A DNA stretch of 31,006 nucleotides from an uncultured Massilia sp. GTDB lineage: Bacteria > Pseudomonadota > Gammaproteobacteria > Burkholderiales > Burkholderiaceae. Below are positions 6,927 to 14,836 of the stretch, in pieces; the first letter of the stretch is position 1; each line of letters starts with the position of its first letter. Below the pieces are notes generated by a model. That model had not been told where the DNA came from. It saw only the letters and a program-made list of their open reading frames with translations, and made no database searches. The stretch is taken from positions 1 through 31,006 of the forward strand of contig CAMPHU010000029.1 in the NCBI GenBank assembly GCA_946886065.1, given 5' to 3'. Both the position numbers and the translations under genes were made by a program.

Positions 6927-9900
6927 TTAGAATTCGTACTTGACGGTCGCCTGGATCGCCCACTGCGACTCGCCCTTCGACTGGCGGACGTTCAGGTCTT
7001 CCACGTTGTTACGCACGGCGTAGACGTAGCGGCCCTGTGCATCCAGGCCGACGTAGTCGACGAAGCTGCGCGCCTGGGCGCCAGCCGACTGGAAGCCCAC
7101 TTCCTCGATACGGCCCCACTTCTTGTTCAGCAGGTTGCCGAAGTTCAGGATGTCGAGTGCGAAGCTGGCCTTGTGCTTCTTCATGAAGCCCGGCAGTTCC
7201 TGGGTGATCTTCACGTCGAAGCTGTTGGTCCACGGCGAGAAGTCGCTGTTACGCGCCACCACGCCGCCGATTGCCTTGCGCAGTGCCTTGTTCGAGTTGA
7301 CGATGTCCCAGAACTTGGTCTCGTTGGCCTTGTTGGTCGCGGTGTCGCCGTAGAACACGACTTCGCCCGAGCCCATGCCTTTCGGGATGTACATCAGGTC
7401 GTTGCCGGCCAGGCCGTCGCCGTTCAGGTCGTTGTTGAAGGTCCAGCTGTACGGCTTGCCTTCACGGCCTTCATAGAACACGCCCAGACGGGTGCGGTAT
7501 TCGCCGAAGAACTTCTTCTCCCACGACAGGCGGGCGTTGATACGGTCCTTCACCAGGTAGGAGGAGTTCGCGGCGACTTCCTCGTTCGGGTTGAAGACCG
7601 AGCGGCCCGACCAGTTCGAGTTCGAAGTCGACGAGGTCAGCGGCGACACTTCGGTTGCCTTGGTGTGGGTGTAGGCCACCGACCAGCCGAAGCCCTTGCG
7701 GGTCGGGCTCGTCAGCGACAGGGTCACCAGCTGGGCGTCGCCCTTGCTGGTGCGCTGGGCCATCAGCACGTTGCCGTAGTCGCGGTTCGACAGGGCCTTG
7801 TTGGTGGTGGTGCAGCGGCTCGCCACGGTCACGGCGTTGTTGGTGAACGAGTAGCAGCTCGCATCCAGGCCGTTGGCGTTCCAGTACAGCTGACGGCCGT
7901 CGACGCCGGTACGGGTCGGTGCGCCGATGTTCAGGTTCTGGTAGAAGATCGCGTCCTTGTTCTCGGTCGCCAGCAATTCGGCGCCGAACACCAGGCCGTA
8001 CCATGGCAGCTCATGATCGAAGGCCAGGTTGGCTTTCCAGATCGACGGCTGCTTCAGGCCAGGGGCCAGGACGTCGACGTTGGCGGCCGGGGTGGCGCCG
8101 GTCACGGTCTTCTGTGCGTCCGGATCCGGGCTGAAGGTGCCGTCGGTCGCCGGGCACTTGGTCGCGCCGGAGCCCGAGCAGGTGATGATGCGGGTAGCGA
8201 CGCCCGGGTTCGAGAACGGGTTCGACATCCACACGGTCGCTGCCGCGCCCTGGAACAGGCCGGCGCCGCCGCGCACTTGCATCATGCGCGCCGAATCGAA
8301 CTTGTAGTTGAAGCCCACGCGCGGCTGCCACAGCTTGTTGCCGTCGAAGGTGCGGGTGTTGTCGACGCCGAAGCCGCCGGTCTGGCGGGCGAAGGTGGCC
8401 GGGTTGCCTGCAACGGTCGGCTGTGCGGCGGCGGTATTGCGCAGCGGGGTGTTGTCCACGCCGGTCACGTCCAGGCGCACGCCTGCGTTGATGGTCAGGT
8501 TCTTGTTGACGCTCCAGTTATCCTGCAGGAAAACGCCGGTGTTCTTCATCGTGAACTGGGCGATCGCGTTGCTCAGCGAACCGCCTGCGACCGGCATCTG
8601 CACGGTGTACGACGACGGACGGCCACGGGTGAAGTTTTCGTAGACGGCGTTTTCGATCTGCGCGGCGGTGCCGGTCGAGCAGTTGACGGTGCCGAAGGTG
8701 TAGGTGAAGTTGTTATCGCACTGGAAGGTGTAGTTGCCGAACACGTTCTGCAGGAACGCGTTGTACACCTCGTTCTTGGTGAAGTCCGCGCCGGCCTTGA
8801 ACTCGTGGTCGCCCCACAGGTAGTTGGCGCCTGCGTACAGGTCCAGGGTCTTGGTGCCCAGGACGTTGTTGTGGCGGCTGTTCTCGGTGCCGGTGTTCAG
8901 GAAGCGGCTGCCGGTGCGCGAGCCGGCCGGTGCGTCCGACGGCAGCGGGCCGGTGAACTGGAAGGACATGGTCGGCAGGCGAGCATTGTTCTTCGGCACC
9001 GAGTCATAGTCGCGCAGCGAGGCCTTGAATTCCGTCGAGAAGTCCGCGGTCCAGTCCGAGAACACCTGGGCGACCATGGTCTCGATGCTCTTTTCCTGGT
9101 TGTAGAACTGCGAGCTCAGGGACACGCCGGTCTGCGAGAAGCCCGGGTAGATCGGCTCTTTCTGGTCGGTCTTCGAGTAGCGGAAGTTCGCGCGGTGGTC
9201 GTCGCTGATGTTCCAGTCGAACTTGATGGTGCGCTCTTCGGTGGTCATGTTCGAGCCGGCCGGCACGTCGGTGCCGCCCAGATCGATGCCCCAGGTGTCC
9301 TTGGCGATCTGCTGCAGGCGCGAGATCTGGTTCGGGCTGATCGGCACGGTGGTGCCGGTGCCGGTGCCGATGGCGCCGAAGTCGGGCGCCGAGCGGCTGC
9401 TCTTGTGGTTTTCGGCCAGGGCGAAGAAGAACAGGCGGTCCTTGACCAGCGGGCCGCTGGCCCAGATGCCCTTGGTATTTTCCTTGAAGGCCGGGGCTTC
9501 GGTGTAGTCGCCGGTGGTGGCGTTGAAACGGTCGCCGACCAGGTTGTCGTCACGGGTGACGTAGTAGGCGCCGCCGTGGTACACGTTGGTGCCCGACTTG
9601 GTGACGGCGTTGACGTTGGCGCCGGTGTAGCCGCGCTGGGTCACGTCGTAGTTGGCCACGTTCACCTGCACCGAGGCGATGGCTTCCATCGAGATCGGCT
9701 GGCGGGCGGTCGGGCTGCCGTTGGCTTCCAGGCCGAAGGTGTCGTTCACGGCCACGCCGTCGATGGTCATCGAGTTGTAGCGCGAGTTCTGGCCGGCCAC
9801 CGACATTTCGCCACGCTCTTTGTCGGTCTGCGACACGCGCGGGTCGATACGCGCGAAGTCCTGCAGGTTGCGGTTGATCGATGCCTGGGTTTCCAGGTCG

Positions 9901-10337
9901 GCGCGGCTGATCGCGGTGACCGCACCCATGGTGTTGCGCGAGAAGATTTCCGAGCGTGCGGCGGAGCCGGTCACGGTCACGGTCTGCATCTTCTGGCCCA
10001 GGGTGGCGTCGACCGCTGCGGTCTCGGCCAGCTCGACGAACACGTTTTCGCGGCGCTCGGTGACGCCGTCCTTCGTGATAATGATCGTGTAAGGACCGCC
10101 CACGCGCAGGCCGCGTGCAACGTAACGGCCTTCCGCGTCAGTGGTGACATTGCTGACAGAACCCGACTCGGCGTGAACGATCGACACCTGGGCGCCGGCT
10201 GCCGGCTTGCCGTCGGCGTTCGAAATACGGCCGCCGATGGCCGAGGTGGTGTTCTGTGCAAACGACGGCGACGCCGCCAGTGCAACCGACAAAGCCAGCG
10301 CCAACTTGGTGAGCCGGATCTGTTGTTGAGTGATCAT
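6927..10337 (-). CDS. TonB-dependent receptor, Oar-like with N-terminal carboxypeptidase-regulatory domain
   Basis: A 1136-residue outer-membrane receptor. A signal peptide of about 28 residues (ending SPSFA, cut before Q) precedes a CarboxypepD_reg-like beta-sandwich of about 80 residues (IGGRISNADGKPAAGAQVSI through TDAEGRYVARGL). Then comes a plug domain, including VAGQNSRYNSMTIDGVAVND and VNAVTKSGTNVYHGGAYY. A large 22-strand-type barrel ends with an aromatic terminal strand (TVKYEF), as needed for barrel insertion. Such Oar-like receptors import large or scarce substrates with TonB energy; the substrate cannot be read from sequence. The start is the ATG at 10337, with GGGG six bases upstream; an in-frame TTG four codons earlier is less likely. 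The gene ends in its own terminator and has a long regulatory gap upstream. It lies between the 5'-nucleotidase and the exported adenosine deaminase, which suggests but does not prove a nucleoside or nucleic-acid ligand. Confidence 0.93.
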   Translation of the reverse strand: MITQQQIRLTKLALALSVALAASPSFAQNTTSAIGGRISNADGKPAAGAQVSIVHAESGSVSNVTTDAEGRYVARGLRVGGPYTIIITKDGVTERRENVFVELAETAAVDATLGQKMQTVTVTGSAARSEIFSRNTMGAVTAISRADLETQASINRNLQDFARIDPRVSQTDKERGEMSVAGQNSRYNSMTIDGVAVNDTFGLEANGSPTARQPISMEAIASVQVNVANYDVTQRGYTGANVNAVTKSGTNVYHGGAYYVTRDDNLVGDRFNATTGDYTEAPAFKENTKGIWASGPLVKDRLFFFALAENHKSSRSAPDFGAIGTGTGTTVPISPNQISRLQQIAKDTWGIDLGGTDVPAGSNMTTEERTIKFDWNISDDHRANFRYSKTDQKEPIYPGFSQTGVSLSSQFYNQEKSIETMVAQVFSDWTADFSTEFKASLRDYDSVPKNNARLPTMSFQFTGPLPSDAPAGSRTGSRFLNTGTENSRHNNVLGTKTLDLYAGANYLWGDHEFKAGADFTKNEVYNAFLQNVFGNYTFQCDNNFTYTFGTVNCSTGTAAQIENAVYENFTRGRPSSYTVQMPVAGGSLSNAIAQFTMKNTGVFLQDNWSVNKNLTINAGVRLDVTGVDNTPLRNTAAAQPTVAGNPATFARQTGGFGVDNTRTFDGNKLWQPRVGFNYKFDSARMMQVRGGAGLFQGAAATVWMSNPFSNPGVATRIITCSGSGATKCPATDGTFSPDPDAQKTVTGATPAANVDVLAPGLKQPSIWKANLAFDHELPWYGLVFGAELLATENKDAIFYQNLNIGAPTRTGVDGRQLYWNANGLDASCYSFTNNAVTVASRCTTTNKALSNRDYGNVLMAQRTSKGDAQLVTLSLTSPTRKGFGWSVAYTHTKATEVSPLTSSTSNSNWSGRSVFNPNEEVAANSSYLVKDRINARLSWEKKFFGEYRTRLGVFYEGREGKPYSWTFNNDLNGDGLAGNDLMYIPKGMGSGEVVFYGDTATNKANETKFWDIVNSNKALRKAIGGVVARNSDFSPWTNSFDVKITQELPGFMKKHKASFALDILNFGNLLNKKWGRIEEVGFQSAGAQARSFVDYVGLDAQGRYVYAVRNNVEDLNVRQSKGESQWAIQATVKYEF

Positions 10338-10568
10338 CGATAACCCCAAAAAGAACTAATAGTTATATACGGGAACCCGGCGGGCCCCTCTTTCAGTACT
10401 GCAAACCTTATTTGCTGCTGGACCGGCGGCCTACCTGCTGGCGGCGGCGATTGTAGCGTTCCTATATGACAACGAAGTTACGAGCTGGGCAACATCTACA
10501 CTAAGCCATATTACTTTCGGCAATATGCATTAGTGTCAACAAGCGGGCAAATTCGTTTTCGCTAAGTT

Positions 10569-10591
10569 ATTTATATGTTCGAGATATAAAT
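10569..10591. promoter_or_regulatory. Inverted repeat ATTTATAT-N7-ATATAAAT
   Basis: A perfect 8-bp inverted repeat with a 7-base centre (GTTCGAG), upstream of the TonB-dependent receptor gene. It could be a repressor or activator site. No T-run or gene end is nearby, so a terminator is unlikely. Confidence 0.4.
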
Positions 10592-10602
10592 GGCCTGTGC
10601 GC

Positions 10603-10623
10603 CGTTGTAATTACGCTACAACG
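10603..10623. promoter_or_regulatory. Inverted repeat CGTTGTA-N7-TACAACG
   Basis: A perfect 7-bp inverted repeat 11 bases from the preceding palindrome. Its right half contains, on the minus strand, one of the three TTGTAGCG octamers of this gap. Possible operator for the TonB-dependent receptor gene. Confidence 0.42.
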
Positions 10624-10766
10624 CGGGTGTTTCCTCAAGCAAATTCCAAGGCGGGATTATACGTATCGCGAAATAGACGGAAATTTTTTTGATGAAAAAT
10701 TCACCAAAGCAGGCAGAAGACGCAATTTTTTGTAGCGGGATGGCCACAAATATTGACTTATAGACA

Positions 10767-10790
10767 ATTAGTGATCGAAAAGTCACTAAT
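10767..10790. promoter_or_regulatory. Inverted repeat ATTAGTGA-N8-TCACTAAT
   Basis: A perfect 8-bp inverted repeat between the adenosine deaminase stop and the receptor promoter region. A further ATTAGTG copy lies at 10529-10535 next to the TTGACA box, so the same protein could touch both places. Confidence 0.42.
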
Positions 10791-10807
10791 CCGGCGTAAC
10801 CGGCAGG

Positions 10808-10832
10808 CGGTCCGGGCGGGGCGCCCGGACCG
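10808..10832 (-). terminator. GC-rich hairpin after the adenosine deaminase gene
   Basis: A perfect 11-bp stem (CGGTCCGGGCG / CGCCCGGACCG) with a 3-base loop starts about 12 bases after the deaminase stop. No T-run follows on the minus strand, so it is an atypical terminator or an mRNA 3'-end stabiliser. Confidence 0.55.
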
Positions 10833-10843
10833 TGTAGGAAGAC

Positions 10844-12334
10844 TCAACGCGCCCGCTTGGCGGACCTTGCCAGGGCCGCGATGCCGGCCTCGAAAGCAGT
10901 GAAACGCTGGTCCAGCTGGCGGGTCAGGCGTTGCTTTTCCGCCACTGGCAGGAAGGCGTAGCGGATGCTGTTGTACGAGGCCTTCTTCATTTCCGCATAG
11001 CCCGGCTTGTAGCGGCTGGCGAACAGCACGTACTCGTTCGACAGCGTGTGGCGGGTCACGCCGGCGTCGTCGGTCGAGATCACGTAGGGCACGCCGTATT
11101 GACGGTAGAGGTTGATCGGGTGGTTCGCCCCTTCGATGCCGCTGATGAAGGCATTCGAGGTCAGGTTGATCTCGACCGGGATGTCGTCCTCGCGCATCTT
11201 CTTCATGATCGCCGGCGCATTGGTCTCATGCACCAGGTCGAGGCCATGGCCGATGCGCTGGGCGCCCGCCACCACCAGGGCCTGGTCGATGTGGAACTTC
11301 AGGCCTTCCGGCGGCACGTCGCCCATCGCCAGCTCGCCTGCGTGCATCGCGACCTTCACGTCCGGGTACCTGGCGCGCAGGAAGCGGAACATCTTCATGT
11401 GCAGCGCATAGTCGCGCATCGCGATGTGGCTGCTTTCCTGGCCGACGATGTTGACGCCGACGATCTTGTCGCTCGCCACGTCCGACTTGAAGGCGGCCAT
11501 CATCGACGAGAACACCAGCGAAGGGCTCATCAGGCGGAACACATAGGTCTGGTAGCGCATGGTGAAGCGCTCGTCGTCGATGCCTTCGGCCGACTCGTGG
11601 ACGGTGCCCACGAACTTGTGGATCGACTTGTTGAAGCCCTCGTCCTTGTCCAGGGCGGCCCAGGCGGCGGCCAGCTGGGCGTCGAGCGCGGCGTCGTTGT
11701 TCGCGTTGGCTGCGGCCTGCCTGTCGAATTCGGGATTCGGCAGCGCCGGCGCCGACTTGAACATGGTCTCGATGTAGCCGACGTTTTCGGCGATGGCGCG
11801 CTTCTTGAGTTCCTGCAGGCCTTCGCGGAAGTTGCTGTTCGAGACCGGGCCGAAGAAGCCGAAGGTCTGGAAGAACAGGCGGTCCGGCGGCGGCTGCAGC
11901 GCGCCGTGGTTGCCGAAGTCCTTGTTCGACCAGCGCTGCAGCAGCTCGCGCCAGGTGTGGTCGTCGGCATAGATCTCGGCGCCCGTCAGGCAGGTGCGCT
12001 CCGCGACCGGCTTGGCGCGTTCCGCGGCGATGACTTCCTTTTTCGTCTCGATCTGGTAGGTCTGCTTGCTCACGCAATAGCCCTGCTTGTCGACGAAGTC
12101 GATGTATTGCTCGACGTAGATCGCGCCGGAATAGTGGTGGTGCAGGTCGCCGCCCTTGGGCATGCGGGTAAAGAACAGGGTCAACTCGGCCAGCTTCGGC
12201 TCGCCCGCGATCAGGGAGGCGTAGTGTTTGGCGGTGACGGTTTCGTTGGCTTTCGCGGCCGGGCCCTTGGCCAGGACCGGCTGGGCGGCGACGGCCAGCG
12301 CCAGCATCGCGCCGGCGGTCAGGTATTTGCTCAT
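10844..12334 (-). CDS. Exported adenosine deaminase, long ADGF/ADA2-like form
   Basis: Deaminates adenosine (or deoxyadenosine) to inosine. From the ATG at 12334 the protein has 496 residues. The signal peptide MSKYLTAGAMLALAVAAQPVLA shows it acts outside the cytoplasm. Metal and catalytic motifs of the adenosine deaminase family are all present: MPKGGDLHHHYSGA (HxH), HAGE (His and proton-shuttle Glu), RIGHGLDL (His) and STDDAGV (Asp). It is about 150 residues longer than cytosolic ADA (about 330-350), with extra sequence before and between these motifs. The MPKG-x-LHxH form and length are closer to secreted ADGF/ADA2-type enzymes. The frame stays open for 92 codons upstream, but that stretch reads through a REP repeat and is not coding. 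A good promoter (12381-12409) supports the chosen start. It fits the nuclease-nucleotidase pair as the next extracytoplasmic step. Confidence 0.92.
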   Translation of the reverse strand: MSKYLTAGAMLALAVAAQPVLAKGPAAKANETVTAKHYASLIAGEPKLAELTLFFTRMPKGGDLHHHYSGAIYVEQYIDFVDKQGYCVSKQTYQIETKKEVIAAERAKPVAERTCLTGAEIYADDHTWRELLQRWSNKDFGNHGALQPPPDRLFFQTFGFFGPVSNSNFREGLQELKKRAIAENVGYIETMFKSAPALPNPEFDRQAAANANNDAALDAQLAAAWAALDKDEGFNKSIHKFVGTVHESAEGIDDERFTMRYQTYVFRLMSPSLVFSSMMAAFKSDVASDKIVGVNIVGQESSHIAMRDYALHMKMFRFLRARYPDVKVAMHAGELAMGDVPPEGLKFHIDQALVVAGAQRIGHGLDLVHETNAPAIMKKMREDDIPVEINLTSNAFISGIEGANHPINLYRQYGVPYVISTDDAGVTRHTLSNEYVLFASRYKPGYAEMKKASYNSIRYAFLPVAEKQRLTRQLDQRFTAFEAGIAALARSAKRAR

Positions 12335-12380
12335 ATGGTGCTTTCTGGTGGAGGGCGCGGATGGCGCCGGGATCGCGGCA

Positions 12381-12409
12381 ACTCTAACTGCTTCGTTCAA
12401 GGTTGGCAA
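12381..12409 (-). promoter_or_regulatory. Sigma-70-type promoter of the adenosine deaminase gene
   Basis: On the minus strand TTGCCA (12404-12409, five of six to consensus) is followed after exactly 17 bases by TAGAGT (12381-12386, four of six). Transcription would start about 40 bases before the ATG at 12334. Confidence 0.6.
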
Positions 12410-12444
12410 TATTGATGGGTTTGAGCTGACGCTGATCACGCAAA

Positions 12445-12472
12445 CCTGGATCCCGGCCTTCGCCGGATGACG
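12445..12472. repeat. REP-like palindromic repeat (CCGGC-type)
   Basis: CCTGGATCCCGGC-CTTC-GCCGG-ATGACG has the form of the short extragenic palindromes common in Burkholderiales. A hairpin CCGGC/GCCGG is flanked by CTGGAT and ATGACG. It lies between the guaD stop and the adenosine deaminase promoter, paired with the repeat at 12504-12528. Confidence 0.6.
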
Positions 12473-12503
12473 GTCTTTAGGCCAACACATTTCTGCACGT
12501 CTT

Positions 12504-12528
12504 CCCCGCGCAGGCGGGGACCCAAGTT
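12504..12528. repeat. REP-like palindromic repeat touching the guaD stop
   Basis: CCCCGC-GCAG-GCGGGG hairpin followed by ACCCAAGTT. All 25 bases are identical to 26361-26385 in this window, and an inverted, degraded copy starts at 26268. The repeat runs up to the first base of the guaD stop codon. Confidence 0.8.
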
Positions 12529-13838
12529 CACTCACCCCGCCCGTGCACCTTGTTCCCACCCGAATACGTCGCCGCCACCGTCCGATCATCCCCCAGCAGC
12601 GCCAGCGCAAACAGCAGCTCCTCGAGCGAGTTGCAGTGCGACGTGCGCCGCGCCATCAGCGGCGTCGCCTTCGGATCCAGCACCACGAAGTCCGCCTCCG
12701 CCCCTTGCGCGAAGCTGCCGATCGTGTCCTCCAGCCGCATGCTGCGCGCAGCGCCCAAGGTGGCCAGGTAGAACATGCGCAGCGCCGGCAGGTAGCTGCC
12801 CTTCAGGCGCGCCACCTTATACGCCTCGTTCATGGTCTGCAGCATCGAGAACGAGGTCCCCGCCCCCACGTCGGTCCCGAGCGAGAGCAGCGCCTTCGCG
12901 CCGTCCGCGCGCTCGAAGTCGAACAGGCCGCTGCCCAGGAACAGGTTGGAAGTCGGGCACACCGCCGCCGCCGACCCGGTGGCCGCCATGCGCGCGAAGT
13001 CTTCGTCGTCGAGCCAGATGCAGTGGCCGAACAGCGCGCGCGGGCGCATCAGCCCAAAGCGTTCGTACACGTCCAGGTAGCTGCGCGCCTCCGGATACAG
13101 CTCGCCCACCCAGCGGCACTCGTCCTTGTTCTCCGACACGTGGGTCTGGATGAAGGTGTCCGGGTACTGGGCCGCCAGCTCGCCGGTGAGCTTGAGCTGG
13201 GCCTCGGTCGAGGTCGGGGCGAAGCGCGGCGTGATCGCATACAGCGAGCGGCCGCGCTTGTGCCACTTGTTGATCAGGGCTTCGCTCTGGCCCAGGTCGC
13301 CCTCGAGGTCGCGCAGGAAGTCCGGGCAGTGGCGGTCCATCAGCACCTTGCCGGCCACCATGCGCAGGCCGCGCGCCTCGCTGGCCTCGAAGAAGGCGTC
13401 GACCGAGCCCGGATGCACGGTGCAGTAGACCACGGCGGTGGTGGTGCCGCAGCGCAGCAGCTCGTCGAGGAAGAACTCGGCGGTCGAACGCGCATGCGCC
13501 GGGTCCTCGAAACGGCGCTCGGTCGGGAAGGTGTAGGTCTCCAGCCAGGGCAGCAGGCCCGGGGCCGGCGAGGCGATCATGTCGGTCTGCGGGTAATGCA
13601 GGTGGGTGTCGATGAAGCCGGGCGTGATCAGCTTGCCGCGGTAGTCGACGGGCTCCAGCCCTGGCGGCAGGGTGGATGCGAGCTGCGCGTAATCGCCGGC
13701 CGCCTTGACCTTGCCGTCTTCGACGACCAGCAGGCCGTCCTCGTGCCAGGCATAGGCCTTCTCGTCGAAAGCCGGGTCGGCGTGAAAATGCAGCAAGCTC
13801 GCACGGTAGGCTTGCACGTGTTGCGGTGCGGTGGACAT
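12528..13838 (-). CDS. guaD: Guanine deaminase
   Basis: Hydrolyses guanine to xanthine and ammonia in the cytoplasm. The 436-residue length is normal for the amidohydrolase-type GuaD. Zinc-site motifs are present: PGFIDTHLHYPQ (HxH), HVSE (His), FGHCIWL (His) and LGTDVGAGTSFSM (Asp). The P-Q-x-D-M-I-x-S-P-x-P-G-L-L-P-W-L segment after HxH is typical of guanine deaminase rather than other amidohydrolases. Its ATG overlaps the xdhC stop (TGATG), so it is the last gene of an xdhA-xdhB-xdhC-guaD transcript. Its product xanthine is the substrate of the dehydrogenase made by the same operon. A REP-like repeat follows directly. Confidence 0.95.
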   Translation of the reverse strand: MSTAPQHVQAYRASLLHFHADPAFDEKAYAWHEDGLLVVEDGKVKAAGDYAQLASTLPPGLEPVDYRGKLITPGFIDTHLHYPQTDMIASPAPGLLPWLETYTFPTERRFEDPAHARSTAEFFLDELLRCGTTTAVVYCTVHPGSVDAFFEASEARGLRMVAGKVLMDRHCPDFLRDLEGDLGQSEALINKWHKRGRSLYAITPRFAPTSTEAQLKLTGELAAQYPDTFIQTHVSENKDECRWVGELYPEARSYLDVYERFGLMRPRALFGHCIWLDDEDFARMAATGSAAAVCPTSNLFLGSGLFDFERADGAKALLSLGTDVGAGTSFSMLQTMNEAYKVARLKGSYLPALRMFYLATLGAARSMRLEDTIGSFAQGAEADFVVLDPKATPLMARRTSHCNSLEELLFALALLGDDRTVAATYSGGNKVHGRGE

Positions 13839-14836
13839 CAGTTGGATTCCGAAGAAGGTTCAGGGTGCGCGGCCGCTTCCCACAGGGACAGCAGCTGGGC
13901 CGCGACGGAGGCCGCGATCACGGCCGGCGCCTTGCCGGCAATGCCGGACAGGCCGATGGGACAGACCATGGCCTCGAGGCGCGTTTCGAGGATGCCGCGC
14001 TCGCGCAGGCGGTGCTCGAACTGGCGGCGCTTGGTATCGGAGCCGATCAGGCCATACCAATCCTGCCAGGGACGCGACAGTATCGCGTGCGACAGGCGCA
14101 GGTCAAGTGCATGGCTGTGGGTCATGACCAGGAAGGTGGTTCCGCGTGGCGCTTTTTCAACAAGCGCCTCCGGCGTGTCGGTCGCCTCGACCGTCACGTT
14201 GGCGGGCACGCCGGCCGGGAAGGCGTGTTGAAAGACCTCCTCGCGCTCGTCGACCCAGGTCACGCGGCAGGGCAGCTCGCCCAGGGCGCGCACGATGGCC
14301 GCGCCCACGTGGCCGGCGCCGAACAGCATCAGGTGGGCGCGCGGCGCCAGCACGGCGTCGACCAGCCAGCGCCGCCCGCCCGCATCGAGCAGCACGTGGG
14401 TGCCCGCGTCGAAGGCGAAAGCCGGACCGGCTTCGCCGGCCAGCAGGCGCCCGTGGCCGTCGAACAGTCCCCACTGCGGCTCGCCGTCGAGCGCCACCAG
14501 ACGCCAGCTGTCTTCGTTGCGGCGCGCGCCGAGCAGCGCCAGCTGGTCCGCGTCCACCGGCTCGAAGGCGAGATAGGCGATGCCGCCGCAGCACTGGCCC
14601 AGGCTGGGGCCGAGCGGGAAGCGTTCCAGGCAGGCCTTGGCACCGGCTTCGCGCAACATGGCGCGCGCGATGTCGAGGGCGCGGTGTTCGAGATGGCCGC
14701 CGCCGATGGTGCCGAGGAAGCCGTCCGCTTCTACCCGCATGCGCGCGCCCGGTTCGCGCGGCACGGATCCTTCCACGCGCGCGACGGTCACGAGCACCGC
14801 GGGGATATCCGGTGCGGCTGTCAGCCAGTCTTCCAT
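13838..14836 (-). CDS. xdhC: Xanthine dehydrogenase accessory protein XdhC
   Basis: Binds the molybdenum cofactor, helps its sulfuration and inserts it into XdhB; it is not part of the final enzyme. The 332-residue protein has the N-terminal XdhC/CoxI domain (EGSVPREPGARM, FLGTIGGGHLEHRAL, LGQCCGG with the conserved Cys pair). A C-terminal Rossmann fold follows (LMLFGAGHVGAAIVRAL, then TWVDEREE, and GLIGSDTKRRQFEHRL). The start codon follows the xdhB stop with no gap (TGA-ATG), and its own stop overlaps the guaD start, indicating translational coupling. Confidence 0.95.
   Translation of the reverse strand: MEDWLTAAPDIPAVLVTVARVEGSVPREPGARMRVEADGFLGTIGGGHLEHRALDIARAMLREAGAKACLERFPLGPSLGQCCGGIAYLAFEPVDADQLALLGARRNEDSWRLVALDGEPQWGLFDGHGRLLAGEAGPAFAFDAGTHVLLDAGGRRWLVDAVLAPRAHLMLFGAGHVGAAIVRALGELPCRVTWVDEREEVFQHAFPAGVPANVTVEATDTPEALVEKAPRGTTFLVMTHSHALDLRLSHAILSRPWQDWYGLIGSDTKRRQFEHRLRERGILETRLEAMVCPIGLSGIAGKAPAVIAASVAAQLLSLWEAAAHPEPSSESN

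Larger units (their letters stand above)
10338..10843. promoter_or_regulatory. 506-bp AT-rich intergenic region upstream of the TonB-dependent receptor
   Basis: No gene is seen. Base composition is much more AT-rich than the flanks. It should hold the receptor promoter (minus strand). A perfect TTGACA (plus-strand complement 10534-10539) is followed by TAATAT (10508-10513), but the spacing of 20 is long. TATAAC/TATATA lies close to the ATG (10363-10370) without a clear -35. It contains at least three perfect inverted repeats with 7-8 base spacers, listed separately. The octamer TTGTAGCG occurs three times: 10451-10458 (+), 10614-10621 (-) and 10730-10737 (+). CACTAAT also occurs three times. 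Confidence 0.6.

Noticed and set aside
6846..10343. A plus-strand open frame of over 1100 codons opposite the TonB-dependent receptor
   Set aside because: Its translation is His/Val/Arg/Gly-rich without domains. The minus strand encodes a full receptor with signal peptide, plug and terminal strand. It is a GC-skew shadow.
12335..12610. A 92-codon N-terminal extension of the adenosine deaminase
   Set aside because: It runs through REP-like repeats, the promoter and the guaD 3' end. The signal peptide begins at the ATG at 12334.
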